NCBI GenBank assembly: GCA_041749015.1
Contig: JBGTCD010000057.1
Coordinates: forward strand, 1 to 13,699
Length of the DNA stretch: 13,699 nt
Direction: 5' to 3'
DNA from: JBGTCD01 sp041749015
Lineage (GTDB): Bacteria > Bacteroidota > Bacteroidia > Cytophagales > Cyclobacteriaceae
Of the stretch, positions 6,391 through 12,649 are shown in pieces. The translations under genes were made by a program, and so were the position numbers. Positions within the stretch are counted from its first letter, which is position 1; each line of letters starts with the position of its first letter. The notes under the pieces were generated by a model, which made no database searches, was not told the DNA's origin, and saw nothing but the letters and a program-made list of their open reading frames with translations.

Positions 6391-6476
6391 AGCATATAAA
6401 CTAGAGAGAAATCCTTTACACAAGCGGTTGGTCTTACCTCTGTGAATTCGTTAAATTGCTTTAAAAATCTCCAGTT

Positions 6477-8309
6477 ATGTTGCGTTTACCTTCCTTTATA
6501 ATAGCCTTACTATTGATTTGCTCAGAGCCATATGCGCAGTCTACCCAAAAACCGGTGCTCCATGGGAAACACTGGATGGCCATCACCGGTAAACCGCTAG
6601 CTGCTACTGCCGGAGCCATGATCTTTCAACAGGGTGGCAATGCGGTGGATGCCTCCTGCGCCATGCTGGCGGCTACCTGCACTATGTGGGATGTGCTGAG
6701 TTGGGGTGGGGAGACCCAGGCGCTTATCTACAATCCTAAAACCGGCGAGGTGATCGGCATCAATGCGATGGGAGTCGCGCCCACAGGCGCCACGCCCGAG
6801 TTTTTTAAAAATAAGGATATGGATTTTCCGCCTGAGTTCGGCCCGCTCGCCGCTACGACCCCTGGCACTGCCGGGGGCCTTATGGTGATGCTGGCTGAGT
6901 ATGGCACCATGAGCCTGACGCAAGTCCTGGCCCCGGCCATGGAGATGGCAGCAGGGTATCCGATAGAAGCCCAAACGGCCAATGCCATCGAACGCGGTAA
7001 GGACAAAATAAAAGAATGGCCCTATTCCAAAGAGGTCTTTCTTACCCATCCGGGCAAGGATCGGGAGGCACCCCATGCAGGAGAGATTTTTGTGCAATCA
7101 GACCTGTTAAAGACCTTAGAGAAGCTTGTAGAGGCTGAAGCCAATGCCCTCAAAAATGGCAAGTCGCGGGAGCAGGCCATTTATTCGGCATACGAAAGAT
7201 TTTACAAGGGTGATATTGCAAATGAATTTGTAAGGGGATCAAAAGAGCAGGGTGGCCTGATCACCATGGAAGACCTGGCCAAATGGGAGGTCATCATCGA
7301 GAAGCCTATGATGGTAACCTACAAAGGCATAGAGGTATATAAGCTTTCCCAGTGGACCCAGGGGCCGGCACTCCTTCAGGCCCTGAACATGCTTGAGCCT
7401 TTGGATTTAAAAAGTATGGGATACAACTCTACCCGTTACATTCATCACCTATACCAGGTCATGAATCTGGCCTTTGCTGACCGGGATTTTTATTATGGCG
7501 ATCCGTATTTTGAGCCTAAAGAGCCCATGCAGGGGCTCCTTTCGAAAGCCTATGCAAGGGAGCGGCTTAAAGAAATTAATCCTGATAAAAATGACCCAAA
7601 GACCGGGCCCGGTGACCCCTACCCTTTCCAGGATGGCAAAAATCCGTACCTGGATTACATTAATAACTGGGGTAAAACATCCTGGGCCAATCCATCAGAT
7701 TCTGAAAAATTTGAAGAAGATTTCCATGCCGGCACCACTACCATCCAGGCGGCGGATAAGGAAGGCTGGGTGGTGTCCATTACCCCTAGCGGAGGGTGGA
7801 TACCGGCTACGATAGCAGGCAATACCGGCATCGGGATGAGCCAACGCATGCAGAGTTTTGTCATGGATGAAACCATGAATCCCTTTAACGTAGTAGCACC
7901 GGGTAAAAGGCCACGGGTCACCCTCACCCCTTCTATGGCACTGAAGGATGGGAAACCGTTCCTCTCTTTTGCTGTGCAGGGTGGTGACACGCAGGATCAA
8001 AATCTCCTGCAGTTCTTTCTCAACATGGTAGAGTTTGACATGAATGTACAGGAAGCTGCTGAAGCTGCCAATATCAATAGTTTTCAGATGCGCACCTCCT
8101 TCGGCAAGCATGAAAGCAAGCCCGGAGAAATCCTGATCCATTCGGATGTACCCCCGTGGGTGCGCAAAGACCTCAGAGCAATGGGCTACAAGATCAAGGA
8201 CCACCCCAGAACCTCAGGTCCCATCAATGCCATATTCTTTGATTGGGAGCACGGCAGTTTCTGGGGCGGCTCCAGCAATCATGGTGAGGATTATGGTATT
8301 GGGTGGTAG
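6477..8309 (+). CDS. Exported gamma-glutamyltransferase family protein
   Basis: A 610-residue N-terminal-nucleophile hydrolase. Residues 1-20 are a signal peptide (hydrophobic IIALLLIC, cleavage after PYA before QS), so it acts in the periplasm. The family cuts itself before a threonine to yield large and small subunits and then transfers or hydrolyses gamma-glutamyl groups of glutathione-like compounds. Large-subunit blocks: AATAGAMIFQQGGNAVDAS (42-60), GPLAATTPGTAGGLMVM (122-138), and GLITMEDLAKW (260-270). The nucleophile is most likely T420 in GTTTIQAADKEG (419-430). Classical enzymes have TTH here and a Ser-Ser oxyanion pair later; this protein has TTT and AVQGGD (499-504), so it is a divergent member and its substrate is uncertain. 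It stands alone, with 134 bases upstream and no partner gene. Confidence 0.92.
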   Translation: MLRLPSFIIALLLICSEPYAQSTQKPVLHGKHWMAITGKPLAATAGAMIFQQGGNAVDASCAMLAATCTMWDVLSWGGETQALIYNPKTGEVIGINAMGVAPTGATPEFFKNKDMDFPPEFGPLAATTPGTAGGLMVMLAEYGTMSLTQVLAPAMEMAAGYPIEAQTANAIERGKDKIKEWPYSKEVFLTHPGKDREAPHAGEIFVQSDLLKTLEKLVEAEANALKNGKSREQAIYSAYERFYKGDIANEFVRGSKEQGGLITMEDLAKWEVIIEKPMMVTYKGIEVYKLSQWTQGPALLQALNMLEPLDLKSMGYNSTRYIHHLYQVMNLAFADRDFYYGDPYFEPKEPMQGLLSKAYARERLKEINPDKNDPKTGPGDPYPFQDGKNPYLDYINNWGKTSWANPSDSEKFEEDFHAGTTTIQAADKEGWVVSITPSGGWIPATIAGNTGIGMSQRMQSFVMDETMNPFNVVAPGKRPRVTLTPSMALKDGKPFLSFAVQGGDTQDQNLLQFFLNMVEFDMNVQEAAEAANINSFQMRTSFGKHESKPGEILIHSDVPPWVRKDLRAMGYKIKDHPRTSGPINAIFFDWEHGSFWGGSSNHGEDYGIGW

Positions 8310-8367
8310 GTATTTAATGGATAATGGATTGACTTTATGAGATATTACAGCATTAGCGGTATTCCAA

Positions 8368-8670
8368 TCATTTAATAATCTTCTCTAATTTCTTAGGATC
8401 TTGTCGACTGTCCCAAATAGTTAAAAGTAAAATGCAATCTTGAGTCTCTTCATATATTAAAAGATACTCTTTAACTAATTTTACTCTTACGCTTAAGTCG
8501 TCTGTTGGTTTGCCAATTCTAGGATAGCCCCTAATAATATTTAGTGCTTCTCTGAATTTTCTATCGAGCTTTTTACTGTATGTATTCGATTTGTTTCTGT
8601 TTCTCCAGTACTCTAAAATTTTCTTTCTGTCCGATTGGGCTCTAAGGGACCAAATTATTTGTTTAGCCAT
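8368..8670 (-). CDS. RelE/ParE-superfamily toxin
   Basis: A 100-residue basic protein: IIWSLRAQSDRKKILEYWRNR at the start, a middle helix with KLDRKFREALNIIRGYPRIGKP, and the final strands VKEYLLIYEETQDCILLLTIWDSRQDPKKL. This is the ParE/RelE fold. RelE members cut mRNA on the ribosome whereas ParE members inhibit gyrase; the WDSRQDP ending is shared by both groups, so I do not choose. The gene overlaps its antitoxin by 16 bases and is second in the operon, as usual for type II pairs. The start is within the antitoxin tail. It appears intact. Confidence 0.9.
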   Translation of the reverse strand: MAKQIIWSLRAQSDRKKILEYWRNRNKSNTYSKKLDRKFREALNIIRGYPRIGKPTDDLSVRVKLVKEYLLIYEETQDCILLLTIWDSRQDPKKLEKIIK

Positions 8671-8891
8671 TCGCCAATCTCTTTATTAGCTTTTTCCTCT
8701 GTTAAAAATTCTCCATTTTTAATTTGCTGTCTACCCTCGCTAATAGCTTTTTTTTGGTCGTCATTTAACTTATAGATGTCAATATCCTCATTTTCAAGCT
8801 CGAGCAGCCTGAAAGCTTCTTCAAGAATTCGCTCATCCTGAGTTTTTTGAATTTTTTCAATTAATCGCTTACGTAATTCTATAGTTGACAT
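8655..8891 (-). CDS. Antitoxin of the RelE/ParE-type pair
   Basis: A 78-residue acidic protein that precedes and overlaps the toxin gene. The N-terminus (STIELRKRLIEKIQKTQDERILEEAFRLLELE) is helical and resembles a Bacteroidota-specific antitoxin type; the C-terminus (LNDDQKKAISEGRQQIKNG, then TEEKANKEIGEWL) is the segment that usually wraps the toxin. No clear helix-turn-helix or ribbon-helix-helix domain is seen, so autoregulation may work through the complex. Function is inferred from size, order and overlap. Confidence 0.87.
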   Translation of the reverse strand: MSTIELRKRLIEKIQKTQDERILEEAFRLLELENEDIDIYKLNDDQKKAISEGRQQIKNGEFLTEEKANKEIGEWLNK

Positions 8892-9040
8892 AGGATTAAA
8901 TATTTATTACAAGTTAATCATTTTCCTTCAATTTAAAACATCGCAACAGCCGTCCCTTATCCATTAGAGTATCCTTGTTGCAGGGCATTAAATAAAATAT
9001 TATATTAATTTAATACCCTGGTTTCCAGCTAACTCTTTTT

Positions 9041-9057
9041 TACTATACATTGTAGTA
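9041..9057. promoter_or_regulatory. Palindromic site upstream of the SUKH gene
   Basis: TACTA (9041-9045) and TAGTA (9053-9057) flank TACATTG, with TACA-T-TGTA as a tight core. The arrangement recalls BlaI/MecI/CopY operators (TACTACA..TGTAGTA), but the left arm has an extra base and the resemblance is approximate. It lies 31 bases before the ATG at 9089. Confidence 0.35.
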
Positions 9058-9088
9058 CAGGGCTGAAAATTTTAAATTCCCTACCATA

Positions 9089-9604
9089 ATGGAAGAACTA
9101 TTTGAAAGGATTGAACAGAAATTCCCTGGTTTTAAAAATCAGATCAAAGGCGCTTCCACTGAGGAAATCAGGGAACTGCAGGATCTTGTCGCACGGCCAT
9201 TGCCTGCTGACTACCTTTCCTTTCTGCAACTGGCTGGTAATGAAACCGGAGAACTTTTCAAAGGCCAGGGACTTGCCTGGTCAGATCCAGAAACCTCAGA
9301 AACCTATCCGCTGTTATTTGATTTCACCATCAACGCAGTTAAAAAACACTACCGTAAAATAACCGGAAAGTTGAGGAGAAAAGAAAGACTCCCCCACCAA
9401 AATCGTTTTAATACTGATTTTCTCTGTATCGGTACACAGCACCATTCTGAGGATGGGGGCTATTATTACCTTGACTTTCGGCAATCATCAGAACCACCGG
9501 TGGTCAATATTGACGCTTATGATGAAATCACTGTTCTTGCTGCCACATTCAGAGAATTTATTTTGCTGTTTGGTTTCCAGGGACGATTTAAGCATTTGAT
9601 TTGA
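9089..9604 (+). CDS. SUKH (SMI1/KNR4) family protein
   Basis: A 171-residue protein. EIRELQDLVARPLPADYLSFLQLAGNETG (27-55) is the SUKH helix block, in which an LPxDYxxFL motif is characteristic, followed by the beta-rich core with FLCIGTQHHSEDGGYYYLDFRQSSEPPV and a final helix TFREFILLF. SUKH proteins often serve as immunity proteins to contact-dependent or polymorphic toxins, but many orphan copies exist. No toxin gene is seen beside it, so the role is unassigned. The stop is followed without a gap by an IS-end-like stretch at 9605, so the natural 3' flank may have been replaced. The coding frame itself looks complete. Confidence 0.88.
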   Translation: MEELFERIEQKFPGFKNQIKGASTEEIRELQDLVARPLPADYLSFLQLAGNETGELFKGQGLAWSDPETSETYPLLFDFTINAVKKHYRKITGKLRRKERLPHQNRFNTDFLCIGTQHHSEDGGYYYLDFRQSSEPPVVNIDAYDEITVLAATFREFILLFGFQGRFKHLI

Positions 9605-9825
9605 TGGAGTATTTATCCCACTTTAGGCAGGAAATCGCCACTTTTAAGTAGGTGCTAAAATGCTTTCGGATTTATTTCAAGTCTAAATCACCTCGTTCAT
9701 ATTCATTTGTACCTCTTTTTGACCACTTTAATTTCCAGTAGCGTCTTCGGGGGGCCACCCAATACATAAGTGCCAGTCTCCCATCAGTACATCAGCATTC
9801 AACATCGGTGTTTCATGTCACACAC
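9605..9825. mobile_element. Possible eroded insertion-sequence end; 3' exon side of the intron
   Basis: No gene is supported. CCACTTTA/T recurs at 9618-9625, 9638-9645 and 9723-9730, a spacing of repeated short motifs like that in the termini of IS21-type elements, and the stretch begins with TGGAG immediately after the SUKH stop. A short leftward open stretch ends at a TAA near 9729 but has no start or family resemblance. I cannot confirm which element this was. The group II intron begins at its right edge. Confidence 0.3.
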
Positions 9826-9899
9826 ATCGGGTGAGGAGGGGGATTTCACCCCTACCTTCCCACAGAACCGTGCGTGAAAGTCTCCCTCCCACGGGGCAC
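9826..9899 (-). ncRNA. Group II intron domains V and VI
   Basis: Leftward: a strand beginning GTGCCCC at 9899, loop GAGA, then CTTTCACGCACGGTTCT down to 9864, as in bacterial domain V (ACGGUUCU is its conserved 3' strand). The 5' strand carries two more C's than the usual GCCGUG start and the catalytic triad reads TGC rather than AGC or CGC, so catalysis is doubtful. GTGGGAAGG.. to ..CCTCCTCACCCGAT (about 9866-9826) forms the domain VI stem; the A opposite 9832 sits seven bases from the splice site, where the branch point belongs. Confidence 0.65.
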
Positions 9900-9928
9900 T
9901 TTATACCAATAACCACTTAAATGTAATG

Positions 9929-9949
9929 CGCTAATTTAATCAATTAGCG
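9929..9949. repeat. Hairpin replacing the intron domain IV ORF
   Basis: CGCTAATT (9929-9936) and AATTAGCG (9942-9949) are perfect 8-bp arms with a five-base loop. The stop codon of the eight-codon relic frame (9944-9946) lies within it. It stands where an RT coding region of well over a kilobase would be expected. Confidence 0.7.
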
Positions 9950-9970
9950 ACGGTCTTGCTTCTTTTCCAT
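9944..9970 (-). pseudogene. Eight-codon relic of the intron-encoded protein start
   Basis: The leftward ATG at 9968-9970 follows a purine-rich GGGGGGATTT, reads MEKKQDRR and stops at TAA. Position (just inside domain IV) and the basic N-terminus fit the start of a group II reverse transcriptase whose remainder is deleted. Too short to prove homology. Confidence 0.4.
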
Positions 9971-10530
9971 AAATCCCCCCTTGAATGACCAAGGTTGTAA
10001 ATGAATGCGAAACATGGTATGCTAACCCCTTCGCTCCCCTCCCATTACAGGAGCTTCAACACTACTACGAATAAGTCTGCCCCTACACCTCTTCCCCATT
10101 CCCGAAAAGTCTGCTTCCTCTTTCAATTTTACAGAGCGGAGTAGAATTCACTTGTTCCTTGAAATGGCCTGCACTGAGTTCCTGCCGACTTTACCCCGGA
10201 TGCTGAGTGTCCAGTATCTTCCGGACATCCGCCACACTTATCACAGGTACAACCGTAACCACCTGTTTTTCACATCACAGATTGCGCTTTCGAGGCTTCA
10301 TCGTTGGTTCATTTTCATTCAGCTCCAAAGTACACACCTACAGAAATCATTGTTCCTGTTTTTCCTTAACCGTTCCCAACACCAGCGTTTCCGCTAAATG
10401 CAGCGTAAGGCGGTTTGATGGCTGCTCCGGTAAGCCGCCATCGGAAGGCCTCTCCAATGGTTACCCATTGGTCTTCCATCCATTTCAAAGCATTCAGCCC
10501 CAAAGGGCTGATTCAAGTCACACACGCTCA

Positions 10531-10576
10531 GTATAAGATGTCGTAGCTGACGGTAGGAAGCTATGCATTCTTATAC
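10531..10576. terminator. Interrupted hairpin downstream of the transporter gene, at the intron border
   Basis: GTATAAG (10531-10537) pairs with CTTATAC (10570-10576), ATG (10538-10540) with CAT (10566-10568), and TAGCT (10544-10548) with AGCTA (10559-10563). It begins 17 bases after the transporter stop codon and ends 6-8 bases before the intron 5' end. There is no T run; the intron may have separated it. Confidence 0.5.
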
Positions 10577-10592
10577 AATGTTATCAGCATTA

Positions 10593-11924
10593 TTAATATC
10601 CAATTTGTACCGCTATTAAAATTGCAATAGCCGCAATTCCTAAGATTAATAGGGTAGGTTTTATTATAAACTTTATCCAATTATTGTATTTAATTCCTGC
10701 AAGAGCTAATACTGCCATTAAAGCACCATTTGTGGGTACAATTACATCCATCATGATTGCACCGTACTGATAGGCAAGAACGCATACCTGCCTCGAAAGT
10801 CCAATCAAATCAGCAAGCGGGGTTAAAATAGGCATTGTTAGGATAGCTTGACCTGAGTAACTGGGTATTGGAAAATGAAGAACGCTTTGCGATATCATCA
10901 TGAGAACCGCAGAAGTGTAAGGAGGCACATTTTGTAAAGGGGAAAAAAGTCCGTAAACAATAGTGTCGACAATGAATCCCTCACTCAAAATAATCGAAAT
11001 ACTGTTAGCAAGACCAATAATTACACATGCAAAAATCATCTCTTTGAAACCGTCAACATAGATTTCGGTTGTCTTATTAAGCCCAAAATTTGCAACAAAA
11101 CCACAGAGCAAAGCCAGTCCAAAAAAGCATGCAGACATTTCATTGAAACCCCAGTTTAAAGCTATCAATCCATAGGTAACGACACCAAATGTGAGTGCAA
11201 GTAATGCCAAAATTATTTTGTTTCTGGATGTCAACCCTTCTATATCCAATTCCAGTTTAGATTTTTCCACGCGATTTTTGCTCGCATAACGAACAATGTA
11301 TAATGTCCAAACTACAGCAGCAATAAGCAGAAATACTAACCTATACGCTGTGCCTGATAGCAATTCGAGCTCAGCTTCTTTCTGTGCAATCAACACTCCA
11401 AAAGGATTAAAAGGGCTGAAGGCAGCACCTACAACAGCTGATCCATAGCTAGCTGTTATTATTGTTGATGGATTGTAGCCAAGGGTCCGTCCAAACAACA
11501 GCAAAACAGGGGTCATTGCTATAATTTCTTCTTGTAATGCAATGGTAAATCCAGCAGTCAAGAACAATAATGTGATAATTGTTAAAGCGAATATCTCTTT
11601 TCCTTTAAGAAGTGTTATTAGTTGATTTAAACCCTGATTGAGAGCTCCGGTTTTTTCAATTAAATAGAAGCATCCCCCGAGCAGTAGAATTAATACAATT
11701 AAATCAGCTCGCCCGGCAATACCCTTGGGTATCGCAAGGAGCGCATTGAAAGCTGAGAGATTTGGTGCTTCTTTTTGTTCGTATGAATTGGGTACAACTA
11801 TAGTTTGATTATTTACCGTGTCAAGTTTTCGCTGATAGTTTCCTGTAGGAATTATGAAAGTTAGTATCCATGCAAAAAGTATTGCAGAAAGTATGATTAC
11901 GAATGCGTTAGGGAATTTATTCAT
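10593..11924 (-). CDS. YfcC/DcuC-superfamily membrane transporter
   Basis: A 443-residue integral membrane protein with about 11-12 hydrophobic segments. The opening FPNAFVIILSAILFAWILTFIIPTGNYQRK (4-33) is the typical YfcC-family start: one membrane helix ending in IPxGxYxR, then a periplasmic stretch (34-60). ADLIVLILLLGGCFYLIEKTGAL, the repeated re-entrant-type segments GSAVVGAAFSPFNPFGV and ISQSVLHFPIPSYSGQAILTMPILTPLADL, and the late DVIVPTNGALMAVLALAGI are conserved landmarks with Ser/Pro/Asn kinks as in ion-coupled carriers. Family members carry dicarboxylates, amino acids or short fatty acids; I cannot assign the substrate. It is lone and leftward, with about 370 non-coding bases upstream and an intron-bearing 3' flank. 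Confidence 0.88.
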   Translation of the reverse strand: MNKFPNAFVIILSAILFAWILTFIIPTGNYQRKLDTVNNQTIVVPNSYEQKEAPNLSAFNALLAIPKGIAGRADLIVLILLLGGCFYLIEKTGALNQGLNQLITLLKGKEIFALTIITLLFLTAGFTIALQEEIIAMTPVLLLFGRTLGYNPSTIITASYGSAVVGAAFSPFNPFGVLIAQKEAELELLSGTAYRLVFLLIAAVVWTLYIVRYASKNRVEKSKLELDIEGLTSRNKIILALLALTFGVVTYGLIALNWGFNEMSACFFGLALLCGFVANFGLNKTTEIYVDGFKEMIFACVIIGLANSISIILSEGFIVDTIVYGLFSPLQNVPPYTSAVLMMISQSVLHFPIPSYSGQAILTMPILTPLADLIGLSRQVCVLAYQYGAIMMDVIVPTNGALMAVLALAGIKYNNWIKFIIKPTLLILGIAAIAILIAVQIGY

Positions 11925-12298
11925 TTCGCGGTTATTGCTGATATCGCTCGGCTATGGCCAGTGGCGGTTTTGAAAACGTTTCTGTCCACCGTGACCAAAC
12001 GTAATAGCGAAGATAAAACTTTATACTTACACTTCACCCAGCCATTGCAAATAGCTTTTGTTGGCCGCTGGGCATTTTCGACTGACCGATTAACATTTAC
12101 TCGTCTTTGTCGGAGATGAATTCTCGTTAGTAGTCAAGCATCGCTATCTTCCGATAAGTCAAAGACCAGAAGTCAATGTCCAGCGAAACGAAATTACGTT
12201 TGTAAAATCTGTTGAAATTCTCCGCGTAAAACAAATCTTATGCAACTCTGTAGACTTTTCTGCGGCCACAAATCAGTTTTCGTGTATAGAGTACTAAT
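11925..12298. other. Non-coding stretch between transporter and IS element
   Basis: No open frame is credible. Leftward, TACGTTTG (plus strand 11996-12003) is a perfect TAnnTTTG box that could drive the transporter with a leader of about 65 bases, although no -33 TTG is found. A nested hairpin at 12037-12072 pairs CCCA, GCCA and CAAA with TTTG, TGGC and TGGG. The rest shows nothing I recognise; the IS3 element may have cut it off from a former neighbour. Confidence 0.5.
12037..12072. repeat. Nested hairpin in the transporter upstream region
   Basis: CCCA (12037-12040) with TGGG (12069-12072), GCCA (12041-12044) with TGGC (12062-12065), and CAAA (12048-12051) with TTTG (12057-12060) stack with small internal loops. 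The GCAA..AGCT..TTG core resembles dispersed intergenic repeats of Bacteroidota as I remember them; this is unverified. Confidence 0.35.
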
Positions 12299-12332
12299 TG
12301 TAAGCTCCCCCAAACTTCGGCCATTTGAAAGT
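12299..12332 (+). repeat. Left terminal inverted repeat of the IS3 element
   Basis: Begins TGTAAGCTCCCCC, identical for 13 bases to the complement of the right end, then continues imperfectly (CTTCGGCCATTTGAAAGT against TTTTGGGCCAATTAAAAGT). Confidence 0.9.
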
Positions 12333-12341
12333 TGAAAATAA

Positions 12342-12632
12342 ATGTTCAATTTTAAAATGGTTATTATGAAAAAGTCAAGATTTACAGAGACCCAGATAGT
12401 AAAAGCGATTCAGGAGCATGAAGCAGGTCGCAAGGCGGAAGACATCTGCCGTGAATTAGGTATTACCACAGCATCTTTCTACAAATGGCGCCAGCGGTAT
12501 GGTGGCCTGGAAGTGAGCGAGGTCAGGAAGATGAAAGAGCTTCAGGAGGAAAATGCCCGTCTTAAGCGGATGTTTGCTGATTTGAGTTTGGTGCATGAAG
12601 CCCTGAAAGACGCTGTTGCAAAAAAGCTCTAA
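12342..12632 (+). CDS. IS3-family OrfA (DNA-binding half of transposase)
   Basis: The true start is probably the ATG at 12366 (MKKSRFTETQIVKAIQEHE), because this matches the usual OrfA opening; the ATG at 12342 would add eight residues. The helix-turn-helix is at GRKAEDICRELGITTASFYKWRQRYGG, followed by a leucine-zipper-like helix (VRKMKELQEENARLKRMFADL) used for dimerisation. It binds the IS ends. Translation stops at 12630-12632, but the AAAAAAG heptamer at 12620-12626 allows a -1 shift into OrfB to give the OrfAB transposase. Confidence 0.93.
   Translation: MFNFKMVIMKKSRFTETQIVKAIQEHEAGRKAEDICRELGITTASFYKWRQRYGGLEVSEVRKMKELQEENARLKRMFADLSLVHEALKDAVAKKL
12620..12626 (+). promoter_or_regulatory. 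Programmed -1 frameshift site
   Basis: A AAA AAG in the OrfA frame (GCA AAA AAG) is the canonical heptamer for -1 slippage, two codons before the OrfA stop. After the shift the frame reads A-L-T-P-D-E-K-G-M and runs directly into OrfB, as in IS407-type elements. Confidence 0.8.
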
Positions 12633-12649
12633 CGCCTGACGAAAAAGGC

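Larger units (their letters stand above)
9826..10523 (-). mobile_element. Group II intron lacking its reverse transcriptase
   Basis: Read leftward. The 5' end is GTGTGACTTG at 10523 (a second GTGTG begins at 10525, so the boundary is uncertain by two bases), matching the GUGYG consensus. Domain I-like stems follow: AGCCC/GGGCT near 10495-10510, and CCAATGG-GTAA-CCATTGG (10454-10471) with a GNRA-like loop. A GCTCC/GGAGC stem lies at 10033-10054. At 9970 an ATG opens, but the frame stops after eight codons and a small hairpin (9929-9949) takes the place of the ORF. The 3' end has a domain V-like hairpin with a GAGA loop (9864-9899) and a domain VI-like stem with an unpaired A (9832) seven bases from the terminal GAT at 9826. 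A covariance search would be decisive; loss of the protein means any movement needs a maturase supplied in trans. Confidence 0.75.

Noticed and set aside
6597..8204. Several long antisense and alternative frames in the gamma-glutamyltransferase gene
   Set aside because: They overlap a clear conserved gene, lack homologous motifs and are expected from its codon use.
9826..10525. tRNA or rRNA gene as the source of the structured region
   Set aside because: No tRNA cloverleaf or rRNA signature; the end sequences and domain V-like hairpin fit a group II intron better.
10152..10536. Two overlapping rightward open frames (81 and 109 codons)
   Set aside because: They run antisense through the structured group II intron RNA, have no family resemblance and an odd composition; such frames are a known source of false hypothetical proteins.
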